Below, piece by piece: positions 32,881 to 41,239 of a stretch of DNA of 64,000 nucleotides. Position 1 is the stretch's first letter, and each line of letters begins with the position of its first letter. Position numbers and translations under genes: made by a program. This stretch comes from Chryseobacterium sp. OV279 (GTDB taxonomy: Bacteria > Bacteroidota > Bacteroidia > Flavobacteriales > Weeksellaceae). Where the stretch lies: contig NZ_FQUD01000003.1 of NCBI RefSeq assembly GCF_900128945.1, forward strand, positions 806,001 to 870,000, given 5' to 3'. Below the pieces are notes generated by a model. It saw only the letters and a program-made list of their open reading frames with translations, was not told where the DNA came from and made no database searches.

Positions 32881-33294
32881 CTATTTTTTTACCTTTATGT
32901 AAACCACCTCGAATTGGTCTTTTTCAATTCTAGACTGTACTTTCAGTGAGTTGTCCTGCGTTTCTATAATCTGATTATTGAAAACATCTCCAATCTGCAC
33001 CGGATCATTTTTGTCTGATTTCTCCAGAACTATCGCCTTGTAATTACAGTCATCTACAAAAACAAGCGTTGATTTGATATGATCTTTCCCATTATTGAAA
33101 TATTCCGTCTGAATATTACCCTTAACAGTCATATGCCATATTTCTTCAGGATAGTTGGCCCGCAGAAACTTTCCATCTCTAATACTTTTACATTTGGCTG
33201 GCTGGTCCGGCTTATCAAATGTTGTAGACTGAGATTTAGCCTGCGAAAATACCACCATAAATAAAGCTGCTGCTCCTATTTTTAAATGCTTCAT
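32881..33294 (-). CDS. Exported protein of unknown function
   Basis: A 137-residue exported protein with a Sec signal (MKHLKIGAAALFMVVFSQAKS). The mature part, about 115 residues, is beta-rich: ANYPEEIWHMTVKGNIQTEYF, STLVFVDDCNYKAIVLEKSD, GDVFNNQIIETQDNSLKVQSRI and QFEVVYIKVKK. One Cys lies before the DG repeat (AKCKSIRDGKF), another in DDCNY; a disulfide is possible. The pattern looks like a small lipocalin-like or YceI-like carrier, but I do not recognise a family. It lies 11 bp downstream of a small membrane protein on the same strand, so the two are likely co-transcribed. Confidence 0.7.
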   Translation of the reverse strand: MKHLKIGAAALFMVVFSQAKSQSTTFDKPDQPAKCKSIRDGKFLRANYPEEIWHMTVKGNIQTEYFNNGKDHIKSTLVFVDDCNYKAIVLEKSDKNDPVQIGDVFNNQIIETQDNSLKVQSRIEKDQFEVVYIKVKK

Positions 33295-33305
33295 ATCGAT
33301 GTATG

Positions 33306-33710
33306 TTATATCTGTGTACGTTTATTTACTTTTTTACCGCCTATAGCGAAAACCATCAGGAAAGCTCCTAAAAACTCTACTGCCCATCCCCACTTCAGTT
33401 TTACAACTCCTGCAAAAGCTTCTCTCCAGGATTTAAATGGCAGAAAGCTGAAATATTCCAGAGACTGCATTTTGACGGCCACCAATGTGAAAGCAAATAG
33501 CAGAATCAGCAATACTCCAAAAAATCTTACCACTTTCGCATTGTTGTTCACAATCCCAAAAACGGCACATGCCGCAAAAATCCAGCAGGCAATGGCCAGA
33601 TAATGATCTAGTTTCCAATAGTTCCAGTTTCCGATAATGGGAACATGTACAAGCGGCAGAAAACTGCCTGCCACTACTAAAATCAATCCTAATAACTGAA
33701 TATTTTTCAT
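33306..33710 (-). CDS. Four-helix membrane protein of unknown function
   Basis: A 134-residue membrane protein with four predicted helices, at about residues 4-24 (LGLILVVAGSFLPLVHVPI), 36-58 (ACWIFAACAVFGIVNN), 64-84 (FFGVLLILLFAFTLVAV) and 110-128 (WAVEFLGAFLMVFAIGG). It resembles small DoxX- or DUF-type membrane proteins, but no motif is decisive. ATG 33710 (MKNIQLLGLI) is preferred over an upstream start at 33746, because that one lies on the terminator of the next gene. It precedes the exported protein at 32881. Confidence 0.7.
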   Translation of the reverse strand: MKNIQLLGLILVVAGSFLPLVHVPIIGNWNYWKLDHYLAIACWIFAACAVFGIVNNNAKVVRFFGVLLILLFAFTLVAVKMQSLEYFSFLPFKSWREAFAGVVKLKWGWAVEFLGAFLMVFAIGGKKVNKRTQI

Positions 33711-33730
33711 ATTTACTAAAGTGCCAAAAT

Positions 33731-33764
33731 ACAAAAAAAAACACACTTATAAACAGTGTGTTTT
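33731..33764 (-). terminator. Terminator of the sigma/anti-sigma unit
   Basis: Ten-bp stem AAAACACACT with AGTGTGTTTT and a U-run on the minus strand, 96 bp after the stop at 33860. Confidence 0.8.
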
Positions 33765-33859
33765 AAAAACGGATGATTGGCGTACAAACATTCGTTAGCA
33801 TCAATAAAAATCAATTAAAAATATACTATTTACAATAAATATCGTTTTTTATTATGTAA

Positions 33860-34951
33860 TTAAAAAATGATATTAACGAATTCTATACCGATCTGCACTC
33901 CATATTTATTCTTCAGAAGCGCACTGTCATTGAACACAGGCGTAAAATCTTTCTGAACAAATACTTTGAGACTGCCATAGCTGATTCCGAATTTCCCACC
34001 TATAATAAAATCATTCACGCCCTGCATTATTCTTTCTCTTTCTACAATTCTTCTGGAATTTTCGTTGGAATATTTAATGTAGTTCACACTTCCTATTTTC
34101 ACGCCGCCATATACTCCCATTACCAGGCTCAGCTGCTTCTTTTTGTTATCAAGATATTCAACTCCGTTATACTCCACATATTTTGGATTCAATACAAATC
34201 TTAAATCTACCGGTACATAAAGATAGGTATTATTGAACTGGGTTTTCTTCAAATTACCACGGTCAAAATCATCTACGAACAGATTGTTGTCTTCCTGTTT
34301 GAAAACCTTTCCATATTTAGGAACATACTGGTCAAATCTCATTCCGAGGCCGACACGGTAAAATACAGGACTTTTAAAGCCTCCCACCTGACCTTCATAT
34401 CTCAATGCCATTTGTGAAGAGTTGATAATCGTATTTCTCGTATCAGAATTCTTATCATAAAAATTAAATGGCTGATTTTTGGAAGTCAGGCCAGTTCCCA
34501 TCATACTGACAGAAAGCTCCACTGTCTTTAAAGAATGCATCGGATTGGTCTTTCTCCTTTGTCCCAGTTTCATATTAAGCCCGTTAAGTCCCACCCACAT
34601 TTCATTTTTATGAATGCTGTCCCGATCCATAAAGACTGCATTTTTAACCATTTCTTTTGTAGCAGACTGCAGTTCGCTTTGCTGAGCATCTACTTTTTCA
34701 TTAATGGTTTGCTGGTATTTCGAAGCAATCTCAGTACGTTGTTTCTGCTTCTCTTCCGAAGTGATTTTTTTATCTTTAAAATCTTTATCGATCATATCGA
34801 GCTCTGCATTCATTTTGGATTTTTCCGAAACCACAATGCTGTCAATTTTCTTTGAATAGATTTTAATCTGCGGATTCACATTTTGTTTTTCCTGGGCGGC
34901 ACCGTATGTAAAAGCCATTACAGCAGCCATTAAAATTAGTTTTGTTCTCAT
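33860..34951 (-). CDS. Exported protein with coiled-coil start, possible outer-membrane beta-barrel
   Basis: A 363-residue exported protein not assigned to a known family. Signal peptide residues 1-19 (MRTKLILMAAVMAFTYGAA). Residues 25-105 are helical and charged (KKIDSIVVSEKSKMNAELDMI, KITSEEKQKQRTEIASKYQQTI), likely a coiled coil. The C-terminal 250 residues alternate polar and hydrophobic as in membrane beta strands (VELSVSMMGTGL, MALRYEGQVGGF, YVPVDLRFVLNP, LSLVMGVYGGVKIG, YGVQIGIEFVNIIF), ending in Phe, as barrel proteins often do. It is the third gene of the ECF sigma/anti-sigma unit, which makes it a likely target or partner of that system. Confidence 0.7.
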   Translation of the reverse strand: MRTKLILMAAVMAFTYGAAQEKQNVNPQIKIYSKKIDSIVVSEKSKMNAELDMIDKDFKDKKITSEEKQKQRTEIASKYQQTINEKVDAQQSELQSATKEMVKNAVFMDRDSIHKNEMWVGLNGLNMKLGQRRKTNPMHSLKTVELSVSMMGTGLTSKNQPFNFYDKNSDTRNTIINSSQMALRYEGQVGGFKSPVFYRVGLGMRFDQYVPKYGKVFKQEDNNLFVDDFDRGNLKKTQFNNTYLYVPVDLRFVLNPKYVEYNGVEYLDNKKKQLSLVMGVYGGVKIGSVNYIKYSNENSRRIVERERIMQGVNDFIIGGKFGISYGSLKVFVQKDFTPVFNDSALLKNKYGVQIGIEFVNIIF

Positions 34952-35033
34952 ATTTATTTTTTTAATTTTTAGACAATATTTTACCTCTGTCCATACTTCA
35001 GGACAGTATTTTGATTTTATAAAAGTTTAAGAT

Positions 35034-35753
35034 TTATTTAGATTCCAGGTAAACGGTCACTCCTAAAACGGTTACATTTCCTACATTTGGAACAACTTTA
35101 TCGAACTTGAAAGCTCCCAGTTTCCGTTCATCCTTACTGGCTTTTTCCCTGGCTTTGTCAAATTCTCTTCCCAGAAGAAGTTCATCGGGATTGATATAAT
35201 TCTGTTTTGACTTATTAACTTCCGCAATTACAGGAGCGTTGGATGGAGTAATATTTTCAACCTTCCCCGGATTAACGAAAATATTTTCCGGCTGCTTCAA
35301 CGTATGAGTCTGTTCTTTATGCTGTGTAACCTGAGTCTCTGCTATTTTCTTTTCTTTTGTTGGAGGCAAGGCTTTATCAGAGGTATTTTTTCTGTGATCT
35401 TCACTGACTATTTTCACTTCATTCTTCTCAACCGGCGGGTCATTTGAAATAACAGATGGGTTTTCAAAATCAGTATTGATTGGATTGACTGTTTTTTCAA
35501 TACCTTTTTTCACGGCATAATCCGTTTCCTTATAATCAAATTTCGTTTTATAATTGTTGAAATAAATAAACGTTCCAGCAGAGATGAACAACAATATCAC
35601 GGCAGCATATTTCCACCACTGAAAAGACTGTTTTAATGGCGCATCAGAGTTCTCATCCAACTTCTGGTCCAGTCTGTCCCAAAGATCCTCAGAAGGGCTT
35701 CTTTCGAGCCTCTCGTAATCAGACTTTAACTGTTTCCGTATCTCTTTTTTCAT
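35034..35753 (-). CDS. Anti-sigma-factor-like membrane protein
   Basis: A 239-residue single-span protein. The cytosolic N-terminus (LKSDYERLERSPSEDLWDRLDQKLD) is typical of anti-ECF proteins of Bacteroidetes, which lack the zinc-binding ZAS domain. The transmembrane helix lies at about residues 47-66 (WKYAAVILLFISAGTFIYF). The periplasmic part is Lys/Thr/Pro-rich with low complexity (residues 75-185), then a short C-terminal block ending in a strand (NVGNVTVLGVTVYLESK). Its start overlaps the sigma gene by 35 bp, which implies translational coupling. Confidence 0.8.
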   Translation of the reverse strand: MKKEIRKQLKSDYERLERSPSEDLWDRLDQKLDENSDAPLKQSFQWWKYAAVILLFISAGTFIYFNNYKTKFDYKETDYAVKKGIEKTVNPINTDFENPSVISNDPPVEKNEVKIVSEDHRKNTSDKALPPTKEKKIAETQVTQHKEQTHTLKQPENIFVNPGKVENITPSNAPVIAEVNKSKQNYINPDELLLGREFDKAREKASKDERKLGAFKFDKVVPNVGNVTVLGVTVYLESK

Positions 35754-36273
35754 TTTCTTTTGCTTTTAAAAATTCGGTAAGCCATTTTTTTGCTTTGCTC
35801 AGCTGGCTTTTACTGGTCCCTTCTGAAATATTCAGAATCTCTGCGATTTCCTGATGCTTTTTTTCTTCAAAGACATATAAATTGAAAATCAATCTGTATC
35901 CCGTTGGCATCTGTGAAAATATTTCCTCAATATTGATTTCCTCCAGTCGTTCATCCACATCTTCATCATAATAATCATCTGCGATTTCTATATCGGCATA
36001 CAGGATATTCCTGCTCTTCCTGACAAAGCTTATGGAATCATTGACCACAATTTTCCTCAGCCAAAACGGAAAACTCTTCCAGTCTCTGCATTCATCCAGC
36101 TTGGTAAAGCATTTCATAAATGCGTTGATCAGGATATCCTCTGCATCATGGATATTATTCGTATAAGAATTTGATATGGCCAGCATTTTAGCTGAAAACA
36201 TCTCATACAGAGCTTTCTGGGCCTTGCGGTCCTGCTTTTTAGCCATTACAAAATTCTTTTCGAGATGCTCCAT
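35719..36273 (-). CDS. RNA polymerase ECF-type sigma-70 factor
   Basis: A 184-residue ECF sigma factor. Region 2 runs about residues 15-75: KALYEMFSAKMLAISNSYTNNIHDAEDILINAFMKCF, with DAEDILINAF as the 2.2 motif and the FWLRKIVVNDSISFVRK of region 2.4. Region 4 (about 110-165) has MPTGYRLIFNLYVFEEKKHQEIAEIL and the HTH NISEGTSKSQLSKAKKWL. The C-terminus overlaps the anti-sigma gene by 35 bp. An alternative start lies at codon 10 (MAKKQDRK). The promoter it reads is unknown; the unit's own promoter may be a target. Confidence 0.92.
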   Translation of the reverse strand: MEHLEKNFVMAKKQDRKAQKALYEMFSAKMLAISNSYTNNIHDAEDILINAFMKCFTKLDECRDWKSFPFWLRKIVVNDSISFVRKSRNILYADIEIADDYYDEDVDERLEEINIEEIFSQMPTGYRLIFNLYVFEEKKHQEIAEILNISEGTSKSQLSKAKKWLTEFLKAKENEKRDTETVKV

Positions 36274-36326
36274 GTATCGTTTTCTATCTATAAGACGGAA
36301 TTTATTTTAAAAGGTTGCCTGAAAAT

Positions 36327-36362
36327 AAAAAAAAATTGCACCTTTTTTCAAAAGTGCAATTT
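36327..36362 (-). terminator. Terminator of the nucleoside permease gene
   Basis: Nine-bp stem AAATTGCAC with GTGCAATTT, then a U-run on the minus strand, 28 bp after the stop at 36390. Confidence 0.85.
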
Positions 36363-36389
36363 AATATTTTAAAAATCAGTCCGGTAGAA

Positions 36390-37772
36390 TTAATGTTTCA
36401 CTGAAGAAACTTCTTCCGGATTGTGTTTATGTCTGAATAAAATGGCGAAGAATATAGCCAGAACCAATGCATAGATGGCGAAAGACAACCATATGTTCTG
36501 CCAGTCTTTTACCATAACTACGGAAGAAAGCGTCCCATCAGCATTAACCGCTGAATTGAAGCTGTCTTTAAGAATCTGCAGGAATGTTGGATTATCCGGA
36601 GTCGTGTCAAGATAAGTGGTCAGGTCTGCAACGTTCGTAAATCTGTGGGTAAAAAACTTATCAATAGCCCAACCTGCGATGTAACTCCCGAAAAGAGCCC
36701 CAAAACCGTTGGTCATCATCATGAATAATCCCTGAGCAGATGAACGGATCTTTTTATCAGTAGTTGTTTCCACGAAAAGAGAACCTGAAATATTGAAGAA
36801 ATCAAAAGCCATTCCGTAAACGATACATGAGAAGATAATCAGAGAAAGTCCGAATCCATCCGGAACTCCATAAGCAAAGAACCCAAATCTAAGTACCCAC
36901 GCCAGCATCGACATCAGCATTACCTTTTTAATTCCGAATTTCTTCAGAAAGAAAGGAATCGCCAAAATAAATAAAGTCTCGGAAACCTGAGAAATAGACA
37001 TTATAATCGTAGATCTCTGAACTACGAAAGAATCTGCATATTTTGGAAAATGAGAGAACTCACTTAAGAATACATCTCCGTAAGCATTCGTCAGCTGAAG
37101 GGCTGCTCCCAAAAGCATTGAAAACAGAAAGAATAAAGCCACTTTATAGCTTCCGAAAAGCTTAAATGCATTCAGTCCTAACTGTTCCGATAAAGGAGCG
37201 CTTTTATCGATTAGTTTCTGTGGCGGACATTTTGGTAAAGTCAGCGCATAGATTCCTAAGCATACAGCAATGGCTCCTCCAATATAGAATTGTCCTTCCG
37301 TAGCCTTGTTTCCAGTAAGATTGGTAATCCACATCGCTACGATGAACCCGATGGTTCCCCATACACGGATCGGCGGGAAATCTTTCACTACATCGAGGTT
37401 GCTGTTTTTCAGGATGGTGTAAGAAATGGAGTTCGCAAGAGCGATAGTCGGCATATAAAAGCACATCGCCAGAAGCATCAGCCAGAAAAAAGAATTAGGA
37501 TCAGCGGAATGAGGCAGTATAAAAAGCACAACCCCATAAAGGATATGCAGTACCGAAAACATGCGTTCTGCATTCACCCAGCGGTCGGCAATAATTCCGG
37601 TGATGGTCGGCATAAAAATAGAAGCTATTCCCATTGTTCCGAAAACGGCTCCGAACTGGGTTCCGTCCCAGTGTTTTGTACCGAACCAAAAATTAGCCAT
37701 CGTAATCAGCCATGCTCCCCAGACAAAAAACTGGAGAAAACTGAGGATGGTCAGTCGTAATTTTAAATTCAT
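36390..37772 (-). CDS. Nucleoside permease (NupG-like MFS)
   Basis: A 460-residue transporter of the NHS (nucleoside:H+ symporter) branch of the MFS, with 12 helices. The N-terminus LRLTILSFLQFFVWGAWLITM, AVFGTMGIASIFMPTITGIIADRWVNAERMF and the late KKVMLMSMLAWVLRFGFFAYG, VYGMAFDFFNISGSLFVE are typical. In this branch nucleosides enter with protons; specificity is not readable. It shares no overlap with neighbours. The bifunctional nuclease gene stops 22 bp upstream, so the two may be co-transcribed. Confidence 0.9.
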   Translation of the reverse strand: MNLKLRLTILSFLQFFVWGAWLITMANFWFGTKHWDGTQFGAVFGTMGIASIFMPTITGIIADRWVNAERMFSVLHILYGVVLFILPHSADPNSFFWLMLLAMCFYMPTIALANSISYTILKNSNLDVVKDFPPIRVWGTIGFIVAMWITNLTGNKATEGQFYIGGAIAVCLGIYALTLPKCPPQKLIDKSAPLSEQLGLNAFKLFGSYKVALFFLFSMLLGAALQLTNAYGDVFLSEFSHFPKYADSFVVQRSTIIMSISQVSETLFILAIPFFLKKFGIKKVMLMSMLAWVLRFGFFAYGVPDGFGLSLIIFSCIVYGMAFDFFNISGSLFVETTTDKKIRSSAQGLFMMMTNGFGALFGSYIAGWAIDKFFTHRFTNVADLTTYLDTTPDNPTFLQILKDSFNSAVNADGTLSSVVMVKDWQNIWLSFAIYALVLAIFFAILFRHKHNPEEVSSVKH

Positions 37773-37794
37773 AGTTTAGTATAAAGTATCTCTT

Positions 37795-38394
37795 TTAGTC
37801 AATTTTCTTTTTCCTCCTTTTAATTTCTTCCTGAATTTCCAAAGCGGTGTCAAAGTCTTCTTCCTTTACGGCTTCATCCAGTAATTTTTGAAGTTCTTCC
37901 ATCGATACGGCTTTCAGATTGTCTTCTGACTGTACCGTTTCTGAGAAAGGCTGTTCTTCTTTTGAAACATCTTCCAGTTCCAAAAGGATTCCTGCTTCAT
38001 TCAGAACCTGCTGAGTGGTAAAAATAGGCGCGTCAAATCTTACGGCCATGGCCACCGCATCTGAGGTTCTTGCATCAAGGATCAGTTCTTCTTCGTTAGC
38101 TTTATTTTTGAAATTAATATTGGAAAAAAATACGCCGTCTACGATCTGGTAAATGATCACTGAAACCAATTCGTAATTGGCTGAAACTATAAATTTTGTG
38201 AATAAATCATGGGTAAGCGGACGAGGCGGATGGATGTCTTTTTCCAGTCCGAGAGAGATGGACTGAGCCTCGAAATTTCCTATGACAACAGGTAATTTTA
38301 TATGTGTTTCTTCATGCTCCAGTAACAAAGCGTACGCCCCCGATTGTGTCTGGCTGTACGATATTCCGCGAATAATTAGCTGCTTATAATCCAT
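37795..38394 (-). CDS. Bifunctional nuclease family protein with UVR motif
   Basis: A 199-residue protein. Residues 1-130 are the DUF151 (BFN) domain: IIRGISYSQTQSGAYALLLEHEETHIKLPVVIGNFEAQSI, followed by HDLFTKFIVSANYELVSVII and EELILDARTSDAVAMAVRFDAPIF. The C-terminal part has a UvrB/UvrC-like motif (LQKLLDEAVKEEDFDTALEIQEEI, residues 165-190). BFN proteins of plants show RNase and DNase activity; the bacterial role is less clear. The order BFN-UVR is a common Bacteroidota arrangement. A CAAATATA on the + strand (TATATTTG on the minus) lies 6 bp upstream, so the start may be nearly leaderless or the element a coincidence. Confidence 0.9.
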   Translation of the reverse strand: MDYKQLIIRGISYSQTQSGAYALLLEHEETHIKLPVVIGNFEAQSISLGLEKDIHPPRPLTHDLFTKFIVSANYELVSVIIYQIVDGVFFSNINFKNKANEEELILDARTSDAVAMAVRFDAPIFTTQQVLNEAGILLELEDVSKEEQPFSETVQSEDNLKAVSMEELQKLLDEAVKEEDFDTALEIQEEIKRRKKKID

Positions 38395-38444
38395 AGCTAC
38401 AAATATAGATTAATTTTTTATTGTGATTTCAGTTTTTTACGCAA

Positions 38445-38480
38445 AAATAAAAGCCCGGAAAAGCCCGAGCTTTTATTTTT
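38445..38480 (-). terminator. Terminator of the etfB-etfA unit
   Basis: Stem AAAAGCYCGG-type with paired GGGCTTTT, then a U-rich run, about 86 bp after the etfA stop at 38566. Confidence 0.7.
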
Positions 38481-38483
38481 TAT

Positions 38484-38561
38484 GTGAATTGTAAATTGTG
38501 AATTACTTCGTGTCAATTTTAAAATTCACTATTGACTTGCGAAGCAAAATTCACTATTGAC
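38484..38561. repeat. Intergenic repeat with TTGACTTGCGAAGCAAAATTCAC
   Basis: Contains two copies of AAAATTCACTATTGAC and the inverted form of TTGCTTCGCAAGTCAAT (GACTTGCGAAGC at 38534-38545). The same phrases occur in three tandem copies at 50156-50425. No gene is seen in it. Confidence 0.65.
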
Positions 38562-38565
38562 TTTT

Positions 38566-39513
38566 TTATCCTTTAATTGCTTTAATTTTCTCTGTTAATG
38601 CAGGAATAATCTGGAAAGCATCTCCTACTACCCCGTAATCTGCAGACTTGAAGAATGGTGCTTCAGCGTCGTTGTTGATTACTACAATAGTCTTAGAAGA
38701 GTTTACCCCAGCTAAGTGCTGGATAGCTCCGGAAATACCTATTGCAATATAAAGGTTAGGTGAAATCGCTTTACCTGTCTGTCCTACGTGCTCTGTGTGA
38801 GGTCTCCAACCGATATCAGAAACAGGCTTAGAACAAGCTGTAGCAGCTCCAAGAACGTTAGCCAGATCTTCAACCATTCCCCAGTTTTCAGGACCTTTCA
38901 TCCCTCTACCTGCAGACACTACTACTTCTGCTTCTTTAAGGTCTAATTTACCTGAACTCTGCTCGTGAGAAATCACTTTAGTATCTTCATTCGCTACTGA
39001 AAGATTTTTAACTTCTTCAGAACCTGACACTCCGTTTTCTTTTACTCCGAAAGCATTTTGAGAAACAGTGATGATCACCCCGTTTCCTTCTGCTTTTGCA
39101 TGCATGAACCCTTTTCCTGAGAAAGCTCTTCTTTTCACCTGGAACGGAGAAAGGCTTTCAGGAGCTTCCAAAACATTGGTAATTAAAGAATAGTTCTTCA
39201 TTACCGCAAGCATTGGAGCGATAGAAGAAGCGTCTGTCGTGTGAGGGAAAACAATTGTGTTTCCGTCTGCCACTTCACTTACAGCCTGAGCAAATGCTTT
39301 AGCTGAAAAGCTTTTAAGACCTTCATCTTTGATATTGATTACGTTTGATGCTCCATATTTATACAATAAATCTGAAGAATCTGTAGGGTTTACAGAGATT
39401 GCTGTCACCGTGTCTCCTGCCTGGTCTGCAACCGCTTTAGCATAAGAAACTGCTTCAAAAGCTGCTTTTTTGTAAACTCCGTTTATATTTTCTGCGTATA
39501 CGAATACTGCCAT
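38566..39513 (-). CDS. etfA: Electron transfer flavoprotein subunit alpha
   Basis: FAD-binding subunit that passes electrons from acyl-CoA dehydrogenases to the quinone pool. 315 residues, with the N-terminal Rossmann-like domain and the C-terminal FAD domain: EVVVSAGRGMKGPENWG, then GATAACSKPVSDIGWRPHTEHVGQTGKAISPNLYIAIGISGAIQHLAG (the alpha-subunit signature) and VINNDAEAPFFKSADYGVVGDAFQIIPALT. Length is standard. It starts 42 bp after etfB. An acyl-CoA dehydrogenase is not in the window; a thiolase is at 31644. Confidence 0.96.
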   Translation of the reverse strand: MAVFVYAENINGVYKKAAFEAVSYAKAVADQAGDTVTAISVNPTDSSDLLYKYGASNVINIKDEGLKSFSAKAFAQAVSEVADGNTIVFPHTTDASSIAPMLAVMKNYSLITNVLEAPESLSPFQVKRRAFSGKGFMHAKAEGNGVIITVSQNAFGVKENGVSGSEEVKNLSVANEDTKVISHEQSSGKLDLKEAEVVVSAGRGMKGPENWGMVEDLANVLGAATACSKPVSDIGWRPHTEHVGQTGKAISPNLYIAIGISGAIQHLAGVNSSKTIVVINNDAEAPFFKSADYGVVGDAFQIIPALTEKIKAIKG

Positions 39514-39554
39514 TTTTTTAAAATTTAAAGATTAAAAAATTAAGGATTAAAAGA

Positions 39555-40301
39555 TTAGATTACCTTCGCTTCTTCGTGAAGTAATCTTACCAATTCATCA
39601 AGATTGTCAGGAGAAACCATTTTCACAGCCGCTCTTGGTGGAACGCTGTCATAAGATACTCCCTGAACTTTCACTTCAGAAGAAGTTGGCTCTGTAACCT
39701 GTAAAGGCTTCGTTCTTGCAGACATAATCCCTCTCATGTTCGGAATGATAAGGTCTTTTTCGTCTACCAATCCTTTTTGTCCTGCGATCACGGCAGGCAA
39801 TTTTACTGATATAGTTTCTTTTCCACCTTCAATTTCTCTTACTGCAGTCGCTTCGCTTCCGTTTACATCTAATCCTACAGATGCATTTACGAATGGCTGA
39901 TTCAATAACTGAGCTACCATTCCCGGAACAGATCCTCCATTGTAGTCAATAGATTCTTTTCCGCAAAGGATAAGATCATATCCTCCGTTCTGAGCTACAG
40001 CAGCAATTTCTTTCGCTGTAGAATAGCTGTCTTTAGGATCAAGGTTTACTCTTACTGCATCATTGGCACCAATAGCTAATGCTTTTCTGATTACCGGTTC
40101 TGTAGCAGCATCTCCTACGTTGATCACTGTTACAGTTGCACCCTGAGATTCCTGAAGTTTAACCGCTTTTGTCAATGCAAATTCATCTAAAGGATTGATT
40201 ACCCACTGAATTCCATTTTTGTCGAAAGCAGACTTATCTGCCGTAAAGTTAATCTTGGAAGTAGTATCTGGAACACTACTGATACAAACTAATATTTTCA
40301 T
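39555..40301 (-). CDS. etfB: Electron transfer flavoprotein subunit beta
   Basis: Partner of EtfA; binds AMP and forms the heterodimer. 248 residues from ATG 40301 (MKILVCISSVPDTTSKI), a better start than 40325. Landmarks are NPLDEFALTKAVKLQES, GANDAVRVNLDPKDSYSTAKEIAAV, ILCGKESIDYNGGSVPGMVAQLLNQPFVNA and KLPAVIAGQKGLVDEKDLI. The 154-bp region upstream carries an 18-bp perfect palindrome at 40401-40418, so the operon is perhaps under a repressor. Confidence 0.96.
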   Translation of the reverse strand: MKILVCISSVPDTTSKINFTADKSAFDKNGIQWVINPLDEFALTKAVKLQESQGATVTVINVGDAATEPVIRKALAIGANDAVRVNLDPKDSYSTAKEIAAVAQNGGYDLILCGKESIDYNGGSVPGMVAQLLNQPFVNASVGLDVNGSEATAVREIEGGKETISVKLPAVIAGQKGLVDEKDLIIPNMRGIMSARTKPLQVTEPTSSEVKVQGVSYDSVPPRAAVKMVSPDNLDELVRLLHEEAKVI

Positions 40302-40400
40302 GTGTACTATTTTATTTTTTCCCATTAATGCATAAAAAACCTTACTGTTTTATGCTGAGATTTTGTTATATTTTACTTTTGCTAATATAATTAAAAAATA

Positions 40401-40418
40401 TATTATGCATGCATAATA
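40401..40418. promoter_or_regulatory. 18-bp perfect palindrome upstream of etfB
   Basis: The sequence is TATTATGCATGCATAATA. It lies 100 bp before ATG 40301 and 38 bp from the SDR stop at 40456. Perfect palindromes of this length are usual for TetR- or GntR-type operators; a repressor of fatty-acid or acyl-CoA genes would fit, but no regulator gene is nearby. Confidence 0.5.
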
Positions 40419-40455
40419 CTTATTTTTTTACTATTCAATACATTAAATGCTTTTA

Positions 40456-41160
40456 CTAGGCTGGTTTTGTTGCTCTAAACTCTATCTTGCTGGGCAATAC
40501 GCGCGGATTCATTCTTAAAATATCGAGCACCAGATTCCCCATATCTTCGGGCTGTATCTTCCAGTTATCTTTTTCAGAAGGAACGTTGCCGTTAAAATTA
40601 GTGGCTACAGATCCGGGCATAATAACGGTAGATTTGATATTGTATTTTCTGAGATCAATCATCGCCGCCTGAGTAAATCCTACAACTCCGAATTTTGAAG
40701 CATTATAGCCTGTTCCGTTTTCAAAGAAGTTGGCTCCTGCCAGACTTGATACTGTAATATAATACCCTTCTGTTTTTTTCAATGCTTCTACGGAAGCTTT
40801 TAATGTATAGAAAGCCCCGGTCAGATTGGTCTCTATCATATCATTCCATTCTTCGGCTGTCAACTCATCTACAGGTTTGAAGATTCCTAAGCCTGCATTC
40901 GCAATGACAAAATCCAGTCTTCCGAATTTTGCGAGAGTATATTTTACGGCTTCTTCTTCACTTTCGAGACTTCTTACATCCGAAACCACCCCAAGGACAT
41001 TTTCAGAATACTTTCTGAGCTCCTCTTCCGCTTTCTCTACATCATCTCTTTTACGCCCTGAAAACGCGACTGAGATCCCGTTTTCCAACAGTATCTTTGC
41101 TATTCCGAAACCTATTCCTTTGGTTCCTCCGGTTATATAAGCTACTTTTTGATCTGACAT
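40456..41160 (-). CDS. Short-chain dehydrogenase/reductase
   Basis: A 234-residue classical SDR. The cofactor loop is AYITGGTKGIGFGIAKILLENG (TGxxxGxG), the acidic/basic switch SGRKRDD favours NADP, the active site is in TVSSLAGANFFENGTGYNASKFG (Ser, YxxxK). NAG lies in FVIANAGLGIF. A C-terminal PEDMGNLVLDIL extension gives the short form typical of 3-oxoacyl-ACP reductase-like enzymes. ATG 41160 (MSDQKVAYITGG) is chosen, since the longer frame from 41286 would overlap the terminator of the next gene at 41188. Substrate unknown. Confidence 0.9.
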   Translation of the reverse strand: MSDQKVAYITGGTKGIGFGIAKILLENGISVAFSGRKRDDVEKAEEELRKYSENVLGVVSDVRSLESEEEAVKYTLAKFGRLDFVIANAGLGIFKPVDELTAEEWNDMIETNLTGAFYTLKASVEALKKTEGYYITVSSLAGANFFENGTGYNASKFGVVGFTQAAMIDLRKYNIKSTVIMPGSVATNFNGNVPSEKDNWKIQPEDMGNLVLDILRMNPRVLPSKIEFRATKPA

Positions 41161-41187
41161 ATTTTTGAATTTTAATGCTCTAAAATA

Positions 41188-41215
41188 ACAAAAACGCTCC
41201 AATTGAAGCGTTTTA
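41188..41215 (-). terminator. Terminator of the T9SS cargo gene at 41240
   Basis: Stem AAAACGCTCC with GAAGCGTTTT, close to that at 42416-42442 downstream of the neighbouring paralogue. Confidence 0.8.
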
Positions 41216-41239
41216 TATCTACTAAGATTTATCAGTATT

